64,000 nt of DNA from Pedobacter psychroterrae (GTDB lineage: Bacteria > Bacteroidota > Bacteroidia > Sphingobacteriales > Sphingobacteriaceae). The DNA is taken from positions 1,736,001 to 1,800,000 of the forward strand of contig NZ_SJSL01000001.1 of the NCBI RefSeq assembly GCF_004331695.1. The letters run 5' to 3'. The position numbers and the translations under genes were made by a program. Position 1 is the stretch's first letter. Each line of letters begins with the position of its first letter. The notes beneath the pieces are model-generated. The model was given only the letters and a program-made list of their open reading frames with translations. It did no database searches and was not told where the DNA came from. This document shows, piece by piece, positions 10,109-19,235 of the stretch.

Positions 10109-11047
10109 TTAAACAAGGTTCATGTCGTGCAAAACGGCGTTCATGCTGCGTACAGCATCTGCGCTTTTGTTGAAATTCTCCTGTTCAGCATCACTCAATT
10201 TAAGGTCAAGGATCTTTTCAACACCGTTTTTACCAATGATGACCGGAACAACCAGTGAAATGTCTTTTTGTCCGTATTCACCGTCCAGGTATACCCCTGA
10301 AGTGATTAGTTTTTTCTCATCGCGAACGATACTTTCAACCATAGCGGCCGTACCTGCTCCCGGTGCATACCATGCCGAGGTGCCGATTAGCCCGGTTAAC
10401 GTAGCTCCGCCGACCATTGTGGATTTTACAACCTTGTCCTGTTGCTCCTGGCTCAGCAGCTGGGTAACGGGGATGCTGTTCCATGTAGCATGGTTGATTA
10501 AAGGGATCATGGTCGTATCACCATGACCGCCGATCACCACCGCATTCAAATCAGCGGGAGAACAGCCAAGCTCCTGGCTCAGGTAATATTTAAACCTGGC
10601 AGAATCCAATGCGCCACCCATACCGATAATTCGATTTTTAGGCAGTCCTGAAGTTTTTAAGGTCAAATAGTTCATGGTATCCATTGGGTTGGATACAACA
10701 ATGATGATGGTATTGGGAGAATATTTTAAGATGTTTTCTGTAACACCTTTTACAATATTTGCATTTGTGCCGATCAGCTCTTCACGCGTCATTCCAGGTT
10801 TGCGCGGTAATCCGGAAGTAATGACTACTACCTCAGAATCAGCAGTGCTGGCATAATCGTTGGTTACCCCTTTGATCTTTGTGTCGAAACCTAATAATGC
10901 AGCGGTCTGCATCATATCTATAGATTTACCTTCAGCAAAACCTTCTTTAATATCTAATAAAATAAGTTCTTCAGCCAGTTCTTTCCTGGCGATATTATCT
11001 GCACAGGTAGCACCAACTGCCCCCGCACCTACAACCGTTATCTTCAT
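10109..11047 (-). CDS. mdh: Malate dehydrogenase (LDH-like type)
   Basis: A 312-residue NAD-dependent malate dehydrogenase of the TCA cycle. It shows the Rossmann motif GAGAVGA (7-13), D32 for NAD rather than NADP, the substrate arginines R82, R88 and R151, and the active-site H175 in GGHGDT. Arg at 82 in the PRKPGM loop is the mark of malate rather than lactate specificity. The length is normal for the LDH-like MDH of Bacteroidota. The leader has an 8-bp hairpin (11074-11095). The small aspartic-protease gene follows on the same strand. Confidence 0.96.
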   Translation of the reverse strand: MKITVVGAGAVGATCADNIARKELAEELILLDIKEGFAEGKSIDMMQTAALLGFDTKIKGVTNDYASTADSEVVVITSGLPRKPGMTREELIGTNANIVKGVTENILKYSPNTIIIVVSNPMDTMNYLTLKTSGLPKNRIIGMGGALDSARFKYYLSQELGCSPADLNAVVIGGHGDTTMIPLINHATWNSIPVTQLLSQEQQDKVVKSTMVGGATLTGLIGTSAWYAPGAGTAAMVESIVRDEKKLITSGVYLDGEYGQKDISLVVPVIIGKNGVEKILDLKLSDAEQENFNKSADAVRSMNAVLHDMNLV

Positions 11048-11073
11048 AAATTTATATTTTTTAGTTTGCCTTT

Positions 11074-11095
11074 ATGTGCTTTCAATTAAGCACAT
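11074..11095. repeat. Inverted repeat in the mdh upstream region
   Basis: ATGTGCTT (11074-11081) and AAGCACAT (11088-11095) form a perfect 8-bp stem with a 6-nt loop, 27 nt before the mdh ATG. It has no T-run, so an operator or leader hairpin is more likely than a terminator. Confidence 0.4.
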
Positions 11096-11231
11096 TTGTG
11101 GCCAATGCATTATTGCCGAAGTTATAAATTTAGCTCAGTTTAAAAAATGCTTTTTAAAACTTTATTCTATGTTACTGGTTTTATCATAAAGAATTTACAT
11201 TTGCGTAATAACAGATTAACACGCGGGATTT

Positions 11232-11711
11232 ATGGAGAATGTGCCGGTAAATAAAGTAGATATTCTAGCCTTTGCAGGAAAGTGGTATACATTATATTCA
11301 ATACCCATGCTGGTAGACAAGCACTGGCGGCAGACTACAGAAACCTATATCATACATCCCGACGGTTACTATGCTGTATTTACTACTTACCGCATACCTG
11401 AAGAAGAAAAACGAAGGTTTGTCAGGTCAAAACTTTTTGTAGTAGCCGGCACAAAAAATACCATGTTTAAGGCACAGTTCATCTGGCCGTTCAGGATAGA
11501 TTACTGGGTGATAGAACTAGCCGATGATCATTCATACACAGTGATTGGGCACCCTAAGCACAAGTATCTTTTCATCATGTCCCGCAAACCAGGATTACCC
11601 GAAGAACTTTTAGCCGGCATCTTCGATCGCTGCAATAAAAAAGGATACGATACCAGCAGGCTTGTTTCTCAGCAGCATGTGATAAACGTTACCGAAGAGG
11701 TGACCCACTAA
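11232..11711 (+). CDS. Lipocalin family protein (Blc-like, without signal peptide)
   Basis: A 159-residue lipocalin. The first structurally conserved region is the GKWY motif (residues 17-20, AGKWYTLYSIP); DYWVIELADDHSYTVIGHP (about 97-115) and YLFIMSRKPGLPEE correspond to the later strands and the conserved arginine region. Bacterial lipocalins (Blc) bind fatty acids or lysophospholipids at the outer membrane, but here there is no signal peptide or lipobox, so the protein would be cytoplasmic unless exported otherwise. A TACATTTG -7-like element lies at 11196-11203. dnaE follows after 58 nt on the same strand with its own promoter element. Confidence 0.82.
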   Translation: MENVPVNKVDILAFAGKWYTLYSIPMLVDKHWRQTTETYIIHPDGYYAVFTTYRIPEEEKRRFVRSKLFVVAGTKNTMFKAQFIWPFRIDYWVIELADDHSYTVIGHPKHKYLFIMSRKPGLPEELLAGIFDRCNKKGYDTSRLVSQQHVINVTEEVTH

Positions 11712-11769
11712 GCCTTTCTAAAATTTATCAACACCTCCATATCGCAGTTAAAATTCCGTATTTTTGGCT

Positions 11770-14700
11770 ATGTATTTGATTTTTGATACCGAGACTACAG
11801 GTCTGCCCCGCAACTGGAACGCACCCATTACCGATACGGATAACTGGCCACGGTGTATCCAGATAGCCTGGCAGCTTCATGATGACTTTGGAAATCTCAT
11901 TGAACATCAGGATTATCTGGTTAAGCCTGAAGGGTTCAATATTCCCTACGATGCTGAACGGATCCATGGTATTTCTACGGAGCTGGCAGATGAACAGGGA
12001 ACAGCACTCCAGGAGGTGCTGGAGAAGTTCAACATTGCACTGTCAAAATCAAAGTTCATCGTTGGTCAGAATATCGGTTTTGATGTAAACATTATGGGCT
12101 GTGAATTTCACAGACTTGGAGTAGAAAGCAGGATGTCACAAATGCCGGTTTTGGACACTTGTACAGAAATCACTGCAGAGTTATTAAAACTACCGGGCGG
12201 ACGGGGTGGTAAGTTTAAACTGCCCAACCTGACCGAACTTCATCAATATCTCTTTGGCGAACCTTTCTCTGAAGCGCATAATGCTACGGCCGATGTCGAG
12301 GCAACAACCAGGTGCTTCCTGCAGTTGCTAAAAATAGATGCGTTTAAACCTGAACAACTACAGGCTGATACAGAATACCTGCGCGAGTTTAAAGCCCGCA
12401 ATCCGGGGCAAGTTGAACGCATTGGCCTAAATCATGTAAACCTTAAATCCGCTTCAGAGGAAATCAGGAAAAGGTTACAGAAAACAAGTGAGCAGCCTTC
12501 CAAAGAGATTTCCCAAGCCGACAGGCAGGAGCTCAAAGCTGCATCTTTTGCCCATTTGCACAATCACACGCAATTTTCTGTACTTCAGTCGACCATCAAC
12601 ATACCCGACCTTATTAAAGCTACTGCGGCCCAGAAAATGCCGGCCGTAGCCATGACCGATCACGCAAATATGATGGGCGCCTTTCATTTCGTTGCCCAGG
12701 TGCTCAACCATAATAAAGGCGCAGCCGAAAAAAATGCCGCCGCAATAGAGAAAGGTGAAGAACCTGGAGAGACCATTATAAAACCAATAGTTGGCTGTGA
12801 GTTTTTTGTTTGTGAAAACCATGAGGATAAAAAGCGTAAAGACGACGGGTACCAGGTAGTGTTGCTTGCCAAGAACAAAAATGGCTACCATAACCTGGCA
12901 AAGATGTCGTCTATTGCCTATACCAAAGGGTTCTATTATGTTCCCAGAATAGATAAAACGGTCATTGAAAAATATAAGGATGACATCATCGTGTTGTCCG
13001 GAAATCTATACGGAGAGATTTCGAGCAAATTGTTGAATATTGGTGAGCGTCAGGCCGAAGAAGCCCTACAATGGTGGAAGGCTCAGTTTGGCGATGACTT
13101 TTACATCGAGCTGATGCGCCATAACCAGGAGGACGAGAAAATAGTAAATGCGTCTTTAGTAGCACTGGGCAGAAAAAATGAGGTAAAGGTGGTAGCTACC
13201 AACAATACCTATTACATCAGTAAAAAGGATGCCAATGCACATGATATTTTACTGTGTGTGAAGGATGGGGAGAAGCAGGCTACACAAATAGGCCGTGGCC
13301 GCGGATACCGTTATGGATTGCCAAACCAGGAATATTATTTCAAATCGGTGGATGAAATGAAGGCATTGTTTGCCGACCTTCCGGAGGCCATAATAAATAT
13401 CGGTGAAATTGTAGATAAGATTGAAATCTATAAGCTGGCGCGTGAGGTACTGTTGCCTAAGTTTGATATTCCTGAAGAATTCCTCGTAGCAGAAGATAAT
13501 GAAGACGGGGGCAAGCGTGGTGAAAATAAATTCCTGCGCCATCTTACCTATGTAGGTGCAAAAAAACGTTATGGTGAATTAGCCCCCGAAATCATTGAAC
13601 GCCTTGATTTCGAATTACAGACCATCGAGAAAACCGGATATCCGGGTTACTTCCTGATTGTGCAGGATTTTATTGCCATGGCAAGGCAGCTTGATGTGTC
13701 GGTAGGCCCCGGCCGTGGTTCTGCCGCAGGATCGGTAGTCGCATATTGTTTGTGGATCACCAATATTGACCCCATTAAATATGACCTCCTGTTTGAGCGG
13801 TTTCTTAACCCGGACCGTGTGTCAATGCCCGATATTGACATCGACTTTGACGATGAGGGCCGTGGCCGGGTAATGGATTACGTGATCAATAAATACGGAT
13901 CTAATCAGGTGGCGCAGATCATCACCTATGGTACTATGGCGGCTAAATCTTCGATTAGAGATACCGCAAGGGTGTTGGATCTTCCGCTGTTTGAGGCAGA
14001 TAAGATTGCCAAGCTGATTCCAAATATGAAACTGGCCAAGATCTTTACGTTGGATGAAAAGACCCTCAAAGCAGCACTGCGAGCCGATGAATATGAGAAA
14101 GTACTGGAGTTGAAGGCCTTGACAACCATTAAAAACCTCAGTGCCGAAACCATTTTGCAGGCCCAGATCCTTGAAGGATCATTAAGAAATACCGGTATTC
14201 ATGCCTGTGGGGTAATTATCACTCCGGACGACATTACCAATTTTGTTCCCGTAGCCACAGCCAAAGACTCAAACCTGTATGTCACCCAGTTTGACAACTC
14301 GGTAGTAGAAAGTGCGGGCTTGTTAAAAATGGACTTTTTGGGTCTGAAGACATTGACCCTTATCAAGGATACTGTTAAGCTTGTAAAGCAGGGGTATGGG
14401 ATAGAACTCGATCCCGATAATTTCCCTATTGATGATGTAAGGACCTATGAACTGTTTCAACGGGGAGAAACCATCGGGATCTTCCAGTACGAAAGTAACG
14501 GAATGCAGAAGTACATGAAGGAATTAAAGCCTACGGTATTTGGGGATTTGATTGCCATGAATGCATTATACAGACCGGGCCCGTTAGAATATATCCCGAG
14601 TTTTGTAAGAAGAAAGAACGGGGAAGAAGAAATAAAATATGACCTGGATGCCTGCGAAGAATATCTGAAAGAGACTTACGGGATTACGGTATACCAGGAG

Positions 14701-16197
14701 CAGGTGATGCTTTTGTCGCAAAAACTCGCAGGATTTACCAAGGGTGAGGCCGACGTATTGCGTAAAGCGATGGGTAAAAAACAAAAGGATGTGCTGGATA
14801 AGATGAAGCCCAAATTCATTGGCAAAGCTGCTGAAAAAGGTAATGATCCGGTTATTCTGGAAAAAATATGGAAAGACTGGGAGGCATTTGCATCCTATGC
14901 CTTCAATAAATCCCATTCTACCTGTTACGCCTGGATCGCCTATCAGACGGCCTATCTGAAAGCACATTATCCTGCAGAATATATGGCTGCGGTACTTTCC
15001 AATAACATGAGCGACATTAAGCAGGTGGCGTTCTTTATGGAAGAATGTAAGCAAATGGGTGTTCAGGTACTCGGCCCGGATGTGAACGAATCTGATATTA
15101 AATTTTCTGTGAATGCCCAGGGCCAGGTACGCTTTGGCCTTTCAGGGATTAAAGGAGTAGGAGAGAAGGCCGTAGAAAGCATCATTGAAGAAAGGGTAGC
15201 CAGTCAGATGTATAAGGATGTTTATGATTTTGCACGCAGGTCCAATACCCGTACCGTAAATAAAAAGGCTTATGAAAGTTTTGTTTACAGCGGTGCATTT
15301 GACGGTTTTGGCCATCACAGGGCACAATACTTCTTTGTGGGTATGAATGATAAGATGAACGGGATCGAGAAACTGATCAAGTATGCCAATGATTTTCAGA
15401 ACAATGAATCCTCCTCCCAATCCTCACTCTTTGGAGGGTCAGTTGCGGATATGATCTCAGAACCAACGCTGCCTGTGGCACCGGAGTGGAGCCTGATAGA
15501 CAGGCTTAAATATGAAAAGGATGCCATTGGAATTTTCCTGAGCGGGCACCCGCTCGACAATTACCGGCTGGAGTTAAAAGAATTTTGCCAGCACAATGTA
15601 AGGCATCTGGCAATTGTAAATAAAATCAGGACAGGAGACACAAATGAAGATGTACTGATGGAATTTGAAAGTATCAAAAATAGGGAACTGGTAGTGGGCG
15701 GACTGGTGGTGATTGCCGCACAGCGCATGACCAAAACCGGAAAACCCTTTGGTACGCTGGTATTTGAAGATTATGACGATACCTGTGAGCTGGCTTTGTT
15801 TGGCGACGATTTTATTAAGTTCAAACAGTTTCTCACCGACGGGTATTTTCTGCAGATCAGGGGCAGGGTAGCAGAACGGTTTAGAAAAGAGGGCGACTGG
15901 GAGTTTAAGATCACGTCTATCAACCTGCTTTCAGAACTGAGGGATAAGCTGGCCAAATGTATTACCATACAGGTTCCTATCGAAAAGATCACGGAAGATT
16001 TTATGCGTAAGATACATGACATACTGGAAGATAATAAAGCGACCACCGAGCACCAGAATTGTCAGTTATTGTTTGAGATCTACGACCGTGAACAGAATGT
16101 AAATATCAAAATGCCTTCTAAATCAGTTAAAATCAATCCAAACAATTTGCTGTTAGATCAGTTAACTACATTGAATGTCAATCCTAAGTTGAACTAA
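11770..16197 (+). CDS. dnaE: DNA polymerase III subunit alpha with N-terminal proofreading exonuclease domain
   Basis: A 1475-residue replicative polymerase. Residues 1-200 are a DEDDh exonuclease (DTETTG near the start; GQNIGFD; final HNATADVEAT), equivalent to DnaQ. Residues from about 260 are a PHP domain with its metal ligands apparently intact (HLHNHTQFS, TDHANMMG). The polymerase core follows, with GPGRGSAAGS near 646 and the catalytic acidic motif PDIDIDFDDEG near 687, then the helix-hairpin-helix/OB region (LVVGGLVVIAAQRM) towards the C-terminus. E. coli DnaE is about 1160 residues and lacks the exonuclease; fused forms occur in Bacteroidota. I choose the ATG at 11770; TATTTTTG (11759-11766) ends 3 nt before it. 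A TTG two codons earlier lies inside that element. Confidence 0.95.
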   Translation: MYLIFDTETTGLPRNWNAPITDTDNWPRCIQIAWQLHDDFGNLIEHQDYLVKPEGFNIPYDAERIHGISTELADEQGTALQEVLEKFNIALSKSKFIVGQNIGFDVNIMGCEFHRLGVESRMSQMPVLDTCTEITAELLKLPGGRGGKFKLPNLTELHQYLFGEPFSEAHNATADVEATTRCFLQLLKIDAFKPEQLQADTEYLREFKARNPGQVERIGLNHVNLKSASEEIRKRLQKTSEQPSKEISQADRQELKAASFAHLHNHTQFSVLQSTINIPDLIKATAAQKMPAVAMTDHANMMGAFHFVAQVLNHNKGAAEKNAAAIEKGEEPGETIIKPIVGCEFFVCENHEDKKRKDDGYQVVLLAKNKNGYHNLAKMSSIAYTKGFYYVPRIDKTVIEKYKDDIIVLSGNLYGEISSKLLNIGERQAEEALQWWKAQFGDDFYIELMRHNQEDEKIVNASLVALGRKNEVKVVATNNTYYISKKDANAHDILLCVKDGEKQATQIGRGRGYRYGLPNQEYYFKSVDEMKALFADLPEAIINIGEIVDKIEIYKLAREVLLPKFDIPEEFLVAEDNEDGGKRGENKFLRHLTYVGAKKRYGELAPEIIERLDFELQTIEKTGYPGYFLIVQDFIAMARQLDVSVGPGRGSAAGSVVAYCLWITNIDPIKYDLLFERFLNPDRVSMPDIDIDFDDEGRGRVMDYVINKYGSNQVAQIITYGTMAAKSSIRDTARVLDLPLFEADKIAKLIPNMKLAKIFTLDEKTLKAALRADEYEKVLELKALTTIKNLSAETILQAQILEGSLRNTGIHACGVIITPDDITNFVPVATAKDSNLYVTQFDNSVVESAGLLKMDFLGLKTLTLIKDTVKLVKQGYGIELDPDNFPIDDVRTYELFQRGETIGIFQYESNGMQKYMKELKPTVFGDLIAMNALYRPGPLEYIPSFVRRKNGEEEIKYDLDACEEYLKETYGITVYQEQVMLLSQKLAGFTKGEADVLRKAMGKKQKDVLDKMKPKFIGKAAEKGNDPVILEKIWKDWEAFASYAFNKSHSTCYAWIAYQTAYLKAHYPAEYMAAVLSNNMSDIKQVAFFMEECKQMGVQVLGPDVNESDIKFSVNAQGQVRFGLSGIKGVGEKAVESIIEERVASQMYKDVYDFARRSNTRTVNKKAYESFVYSGAFDGFGHHRAQYFFVGMNDKMNGIEKLIKYANDFQNNESSSQSSLFGGSVADMISEPTLPVAPEWSLIDRLKYEKDAIGIFLSGHPLDNYRLELKEFCQHNVRHLAIVNKIRTGDTNEDVLMEFESIKNRELVVGGLVVIAAQRMTKTGKPFGTLVFEDYDDTCELALFGDDFIKFKQFLTDGYFLQIRGRVAERFRKEGDWEFKITSINLLSELRDKLAKCITIQVPIEKITEDFMRKIHDILEDNKATTEHQNCQLLFEIYDREQNVNIKMPSKSVKINPNNLLLDQLTTLNVNPKLN

Positions 16198-16218
16198 TGT
16201 CATTTTGGCATTCCTAAC

Positions 16219-16250
16219 TTGATGGCATTACAATTGATTATATATATTTG
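16219..16250 (+). promoter_or_regulatory. trxA promoter
   Basis: TTG (16219-16221), 21 nt, TATATTTG (16243-16250), 20 nt before the trxA ATG; a full match to the Bacteroidota promoter pattern. Confidence 0.7.
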
Positions 16251-16270
16251 TAAAATAAAAAATAAGAATT

Positions 16271-16588
16271 ATGGCTTTGGAAATTACAGATGCAAACTTC
16301 GAGGAAGTTGTATTAAAATCAGATAAACCCGTTTTGGTTGATTTTTGGGCAGAATGGTGTGGTCCATGTCGCATGGTGGGACCTTCAGTAGATGAGATCT
16401 CGAAAGAATATGAAGGAAAAGCAATCGTGGGTAAAGTAAATGTAGACAACAATCCTCAGATCTCTACCCAGTTTGGAATCCGCAATATTCCTGCTTTATT
16501 GTACTTTAAGAACGGTGAAGTGGTAGATAAGCAAGTTGGAGCAGTACCTAAGTCGGTTCTTGCACAAAAATTAGATAAGCAGTTGTAA
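16271..16588 (+). CDS. trxA: Thioredoxin
   Basis: A 105-residue cytoplasmic thioredoxin with the redox motif C30-G-P-C33 in WAEWCGPC, the buried Asp (D24) of VLVDFWA and the cis-proline loop in RNIPALLYF (about 72-80). Length and motifs are those of a canonical Trx1 that reduces disulfides in ribonucleotide reductase, peroxiredoxins and others. It has its own promoter and terminator and so forms a single-gene unit. A possible client, a BCP-type peroxiredoxin, is encoded at 37.3 kb. Confidence 0.96.
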   Translation: MALEITDANFEEVVLKSDKPVLVDFWAEWCGPCRMVGPSVDEISKEYEGKAIVGKVNVDNNPQISTQFGIRNIPALLYFKNGEVVDKQVGAVPKSVLAQKLDKQL

Positions 16589-16611
16589 TCAACTCAACAT
16601 ATACCGATTTG

Positions 16612-16642
16612 AAAAGCGTTCATAGTTATGAACGCTTTTTTT
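16612..16642 (+). terminator. Terminator of trxA
   Basis: AAAAGCGTTCATA pairs perfectly with TATGAACGCTTTT (13 bp, 2-nt gap that opens to a 4-6 nt loop), followed by a run of T. It precedes the DUF58 ATG at 16654, which argues against longer upstream starts for that gene. Confidence 0.88.
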
Positions 16643-16653
16643 ATATTTACGCT

Positions 16654-17574
16654 ATGCCTCAATCTATTGATCAATCCGAACCACACTTTAACAGTAACCT
16701 CGAACTGCTTGCCCGGCAAGTGGTAGAGGGATTCATTACTGGGCTCCATAAAAGCCCCTTTCATGGATTTTCGGTTGAGTTTGCGGAACATAGATTGTAC
16801 AATGTGGGCGACAGTGTCAAAAACATAGACTGGAAGCTGTTCGCCAAAACAGATAAACTGTTTAGTAAAAGGTACGAGGAAGAGACCAACCTGCGTTGTC
16901 AGTTTATCATAGATGTATCATCTTCCATGTATTTTCCGGAGCAGGAGTACAATAAACTTAGTTTTTCTGTGCAGGTGGTGGCTTCCTTGATCTACCTGTT
17001 AAAAAGGCAGCGTGATGCATTCGGACTGAGCCTCTTTACCGACCACCTCTTGCTGAATACTCCTGCAAAATCGACGGCTACCCATCAGAAGTTTTTATAT
17101 ACGCATCTTGAGCAGGCGCTAAATGCAAGAAAAATGGATGTTAAGACCAACGTAGCCCAGGCATTGCACCAGGTAGCAGAATTGATCCATAAGCGTTCTA
17201 TGGTAGTCATTTTTAGTGATATGTTAAACACTTTTCAGGATGAAAGCAATACTGATGCGCTTTTTTCTGCCCTGCAGCACCTGAAGTTTAATAAACATGA
17301 AGTGGTGATATTTAATGTGACCGACAAGTCGAAAGAGCTAGATTTCAATTTTGAAAACCGCCCATACCAGTTTATTGATATGGAAACCGGGGCAACATTA
17401 AAAGCCCATACCTCAAGAGTAAAAGAAGATTACCAGAGCAGGATCACTAAACACAGGGAGGCCATACAGCTTAAATGTATACAATATAAAATCGACATGA
17501 TCGATGCAGATATAGCTTCAGGATTTTATCCGGTGCTGCAGGCTTATTTAATTAAGCGGCAGAAAATGAGCTGA
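16654..17574 (+). CDS. DUF58 domain-containing protein
   Basis: A 306-residue protein of the DUF58 family, whose C-terminal part has a von Willebrand A-like fold. The DUF58 signature is YNVGDSVKNIDWKLFAKTDK (about 51-70), followed by a VWA-type metal-site motif IDVSSSM (DxSxS). These proteins usually sit beside a MoxR AAA+ ATPase and BatA/BatB proteins in envelope or aerotolerance operons, but no such partners are present here, so it may work with a distant MoxR. The start is set at 16654, after the trxA terminator. The 3' end overlaps the convergent aminotransferase gene by 23 bp. Confidence 0.88.
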   Translation: MPQSIDQSEPHFNSNLELLARQVVEGFITGLHKSPFHGFSVEFAEHRLYNVGDSVKNIDWKLFAKTDKLFSKRYEEETNLRCQFIIDVSSSMYFPEQEYNKLSFSVQVVASLIYLLKRQRDAFGLSLFTDHLLLNTPAKSTATHQKFLYTHLEQALNARKMDVKTNVAQALHQVAELIHKRSMVVIFSDMLNTFQDESNTDALFSALQHLKFNKHEVVIFNVTDKSKELDFNFENRPYQFIDMETGATLKAHTSRVKEDYQSRITKHREAIQLKCIQYKIDMIDADIASGFYPVLQAYLIKRQKMS

Positions 17575-18745
17575 TATTCTTCAGTATAATACCGCATGCA
17601 TAACGGATTTCTTCTTCTGTGATGATCAGCGGAGGTGCTATCCTCATCGAATTGCTGCAGTGCAGAAACCAGTCGCTGATAATGCCGTCTTCAATACAAG
17701 CGTCTATGATGCGCTTATTAAGCTCAAAACTTTCAAATTCAACAGCAATCATTAGTCCCTGTCCGCGTACTTCTTTGATGGCGGGATGCACTAACAAAGA
17801 TTTAAATAGCTGACCTTTTTCATTGACCCCTTCTAGGATATGCTCAGCAAGTATGGTTTTTAGGGTCGCCAATCCGGCGGCACAGCTTACCGGATGTCCC
17901 CCGAAAGTAGTAATGTGCCCCAGGATAGGATTAGTTGCCAGTGACAACATGATCTCCCTGGAACTTATAAATGCACCTATAGGCATACCCCCACCGATGC
18001 CTTTGGCCAGCAGCAGGATGTCAGGCACTATGTCAAAATGCTCAAAGCCAAAGAGCTTACCTGTACGGCCAAAGCCGCATTGTATTTCATCAAGCACCAA
18101 TAACGTTCCCATCTCATCACATTTGGCTCTTAGCGCTTTAAACCAGGCCTTGTCGGCCACTCTTATCCCGGCTTCTCCCTGGATGGTTTCTACAAAGACC
18201 GCTGCGGTTCTATCCGTGATCAGATCAAGGTCCGCAGGAGCACCATAATTGATGAATTTAATGTTTGGAAGCAAAGGCCTGTATGCCTGTTTGAAGGTCT
18301 CATTGCCCATCAGGCTCAGGGCACCTTGTGTGCTTCCATGATAAGAATTGTTGCAGGAAACGATTTCGGCTCGGTGTGTGTAGCGCTTGGCCAATTTCAT
18401 TGCGCCCTCTACGGCTTCAGTACCTGAATTTACAAAATAAGTACAGTCCAGCTTTTCAGGCAGCACATCAGCAAGTGCTTTCGCAAAGTCTACCTGCGGA
18501 CTTTGTACAAATTCACCATACACCATGATGTGCAAATATTTTTCTGCCTGCTCTTTAACAGCTTGGACTACAGCCGGATGGCAGTGCCCAACGTTGCTTA
18601 CTCCAATACCTGCTATCAGGTCCATATACTTTTTGCCTTCCGTATCATACAGATACATTCCGCTGGCTTTAACAAATTCCAGCAAAAGGGGTTCTAAAGT
18701 AGTCTGGGCGTTATGCTGAAGAAATAACTGGCGTTGTGTAAGCAT
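17552..18745 (-). CDS. Class III PLP aminotransferase (acetylornithine aminotransferase-like)
   Basis: A 397-residue fold-type I, class III aminotransferase. Visible features are the NSGTEAVEGAMKLAKRYT motif (cofactor phosphate binding), LVLDEIQCGFGRTGK with the PLP-pyridine Asp, and the Schiff-base lysine in LLAKGIGGGMPIGA. The family includes acetylornithine, ornithine and 4-aminobutyrate aminotransferases; no other arginine-synthesis gene is nearby, so the substrate is left open. Start: ATG at 18745, with TATCTTTG (minus strand, 18756-18749) ending 3 nt before it. It is the last gene of the sigma factor / Spy-like run, 15 nt from the preceding stop, and overlaps the DUF58 gene at its 3' end. 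Confidence 0.9.
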   Translation of the reverse strand: MLTQRQLFLQHNAQTTLEPLLLEFVKASGMYLYDTEGKKYMDLIAGIGVSNVGHCHPAVVQAVKEQAEKYLHIMVYGEFVQSPQVDFAKALADVLPEKLDCTYFVNSGTEAVEGAMKLAKRYTHRAEIVSCNNSYHGSTQGALSLMGNETFKQAYRPLLPNIKFINYGAPADLDLITDRTAAVFVETIQGEAGIRVADKAWFKALRAKCDEMGTLLVLDEIQCGFGRTGKLFGFEHFDIVPDILLLAKGIGGGMPIGAFISSREIMLSLATNPILGHITTFGGHPVSCAAGLATLKTILAEHILEGVNEKGQLFKSLLVHPAIKEVRGQGLMIAVEFESFELNKRIIDACIEDGIISDWFLHCSNSMRIAPPLIITEEEIRYACGIILKNISSFSAA

Positions 18746-18760
18746 CCGCAAAGATAAGAA

Positions 18761-19222
18761 TTAATTCGACTGCTGTCTTCCGCCTCCGTTGCCTCTGTAT
18801 CTTGTCAGTAATTCCCTCTTAAAAGCTTCCTGTGCCCTATAAAATTTACCTACAGTTTTGATAGGCAGGCTCGACTTAAGTTTATTGTAATATTTCTTGT
18901 CAAGGTTTAGCTCACGCTGCTTAAAGTCAAAATCATTGGTAATCAAATTTTGGATTTCTGCATCGGATAATTCCTCAATTTCATCGATTTTCTTAAAGCT
19001 GATCATCTTTTGCATGCGCTCTTTACGGAATTCATGCTGCTCTTTTTGCCAATTATTATATATAGGCCAGAATACCTTTGCTTCCTGTGCAGAGAGGTCC
19101 AGTTTTTGTGTCAGAAAACCAATTTTATAAGCTTCAATTTCCTCACCTCTATCGCCCTTCCTCTGGGCCGAAGTATACAATGGAAAAATAAAGAGCATTG
19201 TTACGATTAATAAGTATTTCAT
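18761..19222 (-). CDS. Spy/CpxP-like periplasmic protein (putative stress sensor)
   Basis: A 153-residue protein that begins with a signal peptide (MKYLLIVTMLFIFPLYTSAQ) and is otherwise helical and very rich in charged residues (KRKGDRGEE, RKERMQKMISFKK). The pattern LTQKLDLSAQEAKVFWPIYNNW followed by a long charged helix resembles the periplasmic sensor proteins that accompany ECF sigma factors in Bacteroidota and, more distantly, Spy/CpxP. The start is taken at the ATG at 19222, which begins the signal peptide; an in-frame extension to 19342 would overlap the upstream gene. It lies 13 nt after the putative anti-sigma gene. Role inferred from context. Confidence 0.7.
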   Translation of the reverse strand: MKYLLIVTMLFIFPLYTSAQRKGDRGEEIEAYKIGFLTQKLDLSAQEAKVFWPIYNNWQKEQHEFRKERMQKMISFKKIDEIEELSDAEIQNLITNDFDFKQRELNLDKKYYNKLKSSLPIKTVGKFYRAQEAFKRELLTRYRGNGGGRQQSN

Positions 19223-19235
19223 CAGTTTTTTATTA

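Noticed and set aside
12475..12891. 138-codon minus-strand frame inside dnaE with a hydrophobic start
   Set aside because: Hydrophobicity follows from the complement of the PHP-domain coding strand; no independent support.
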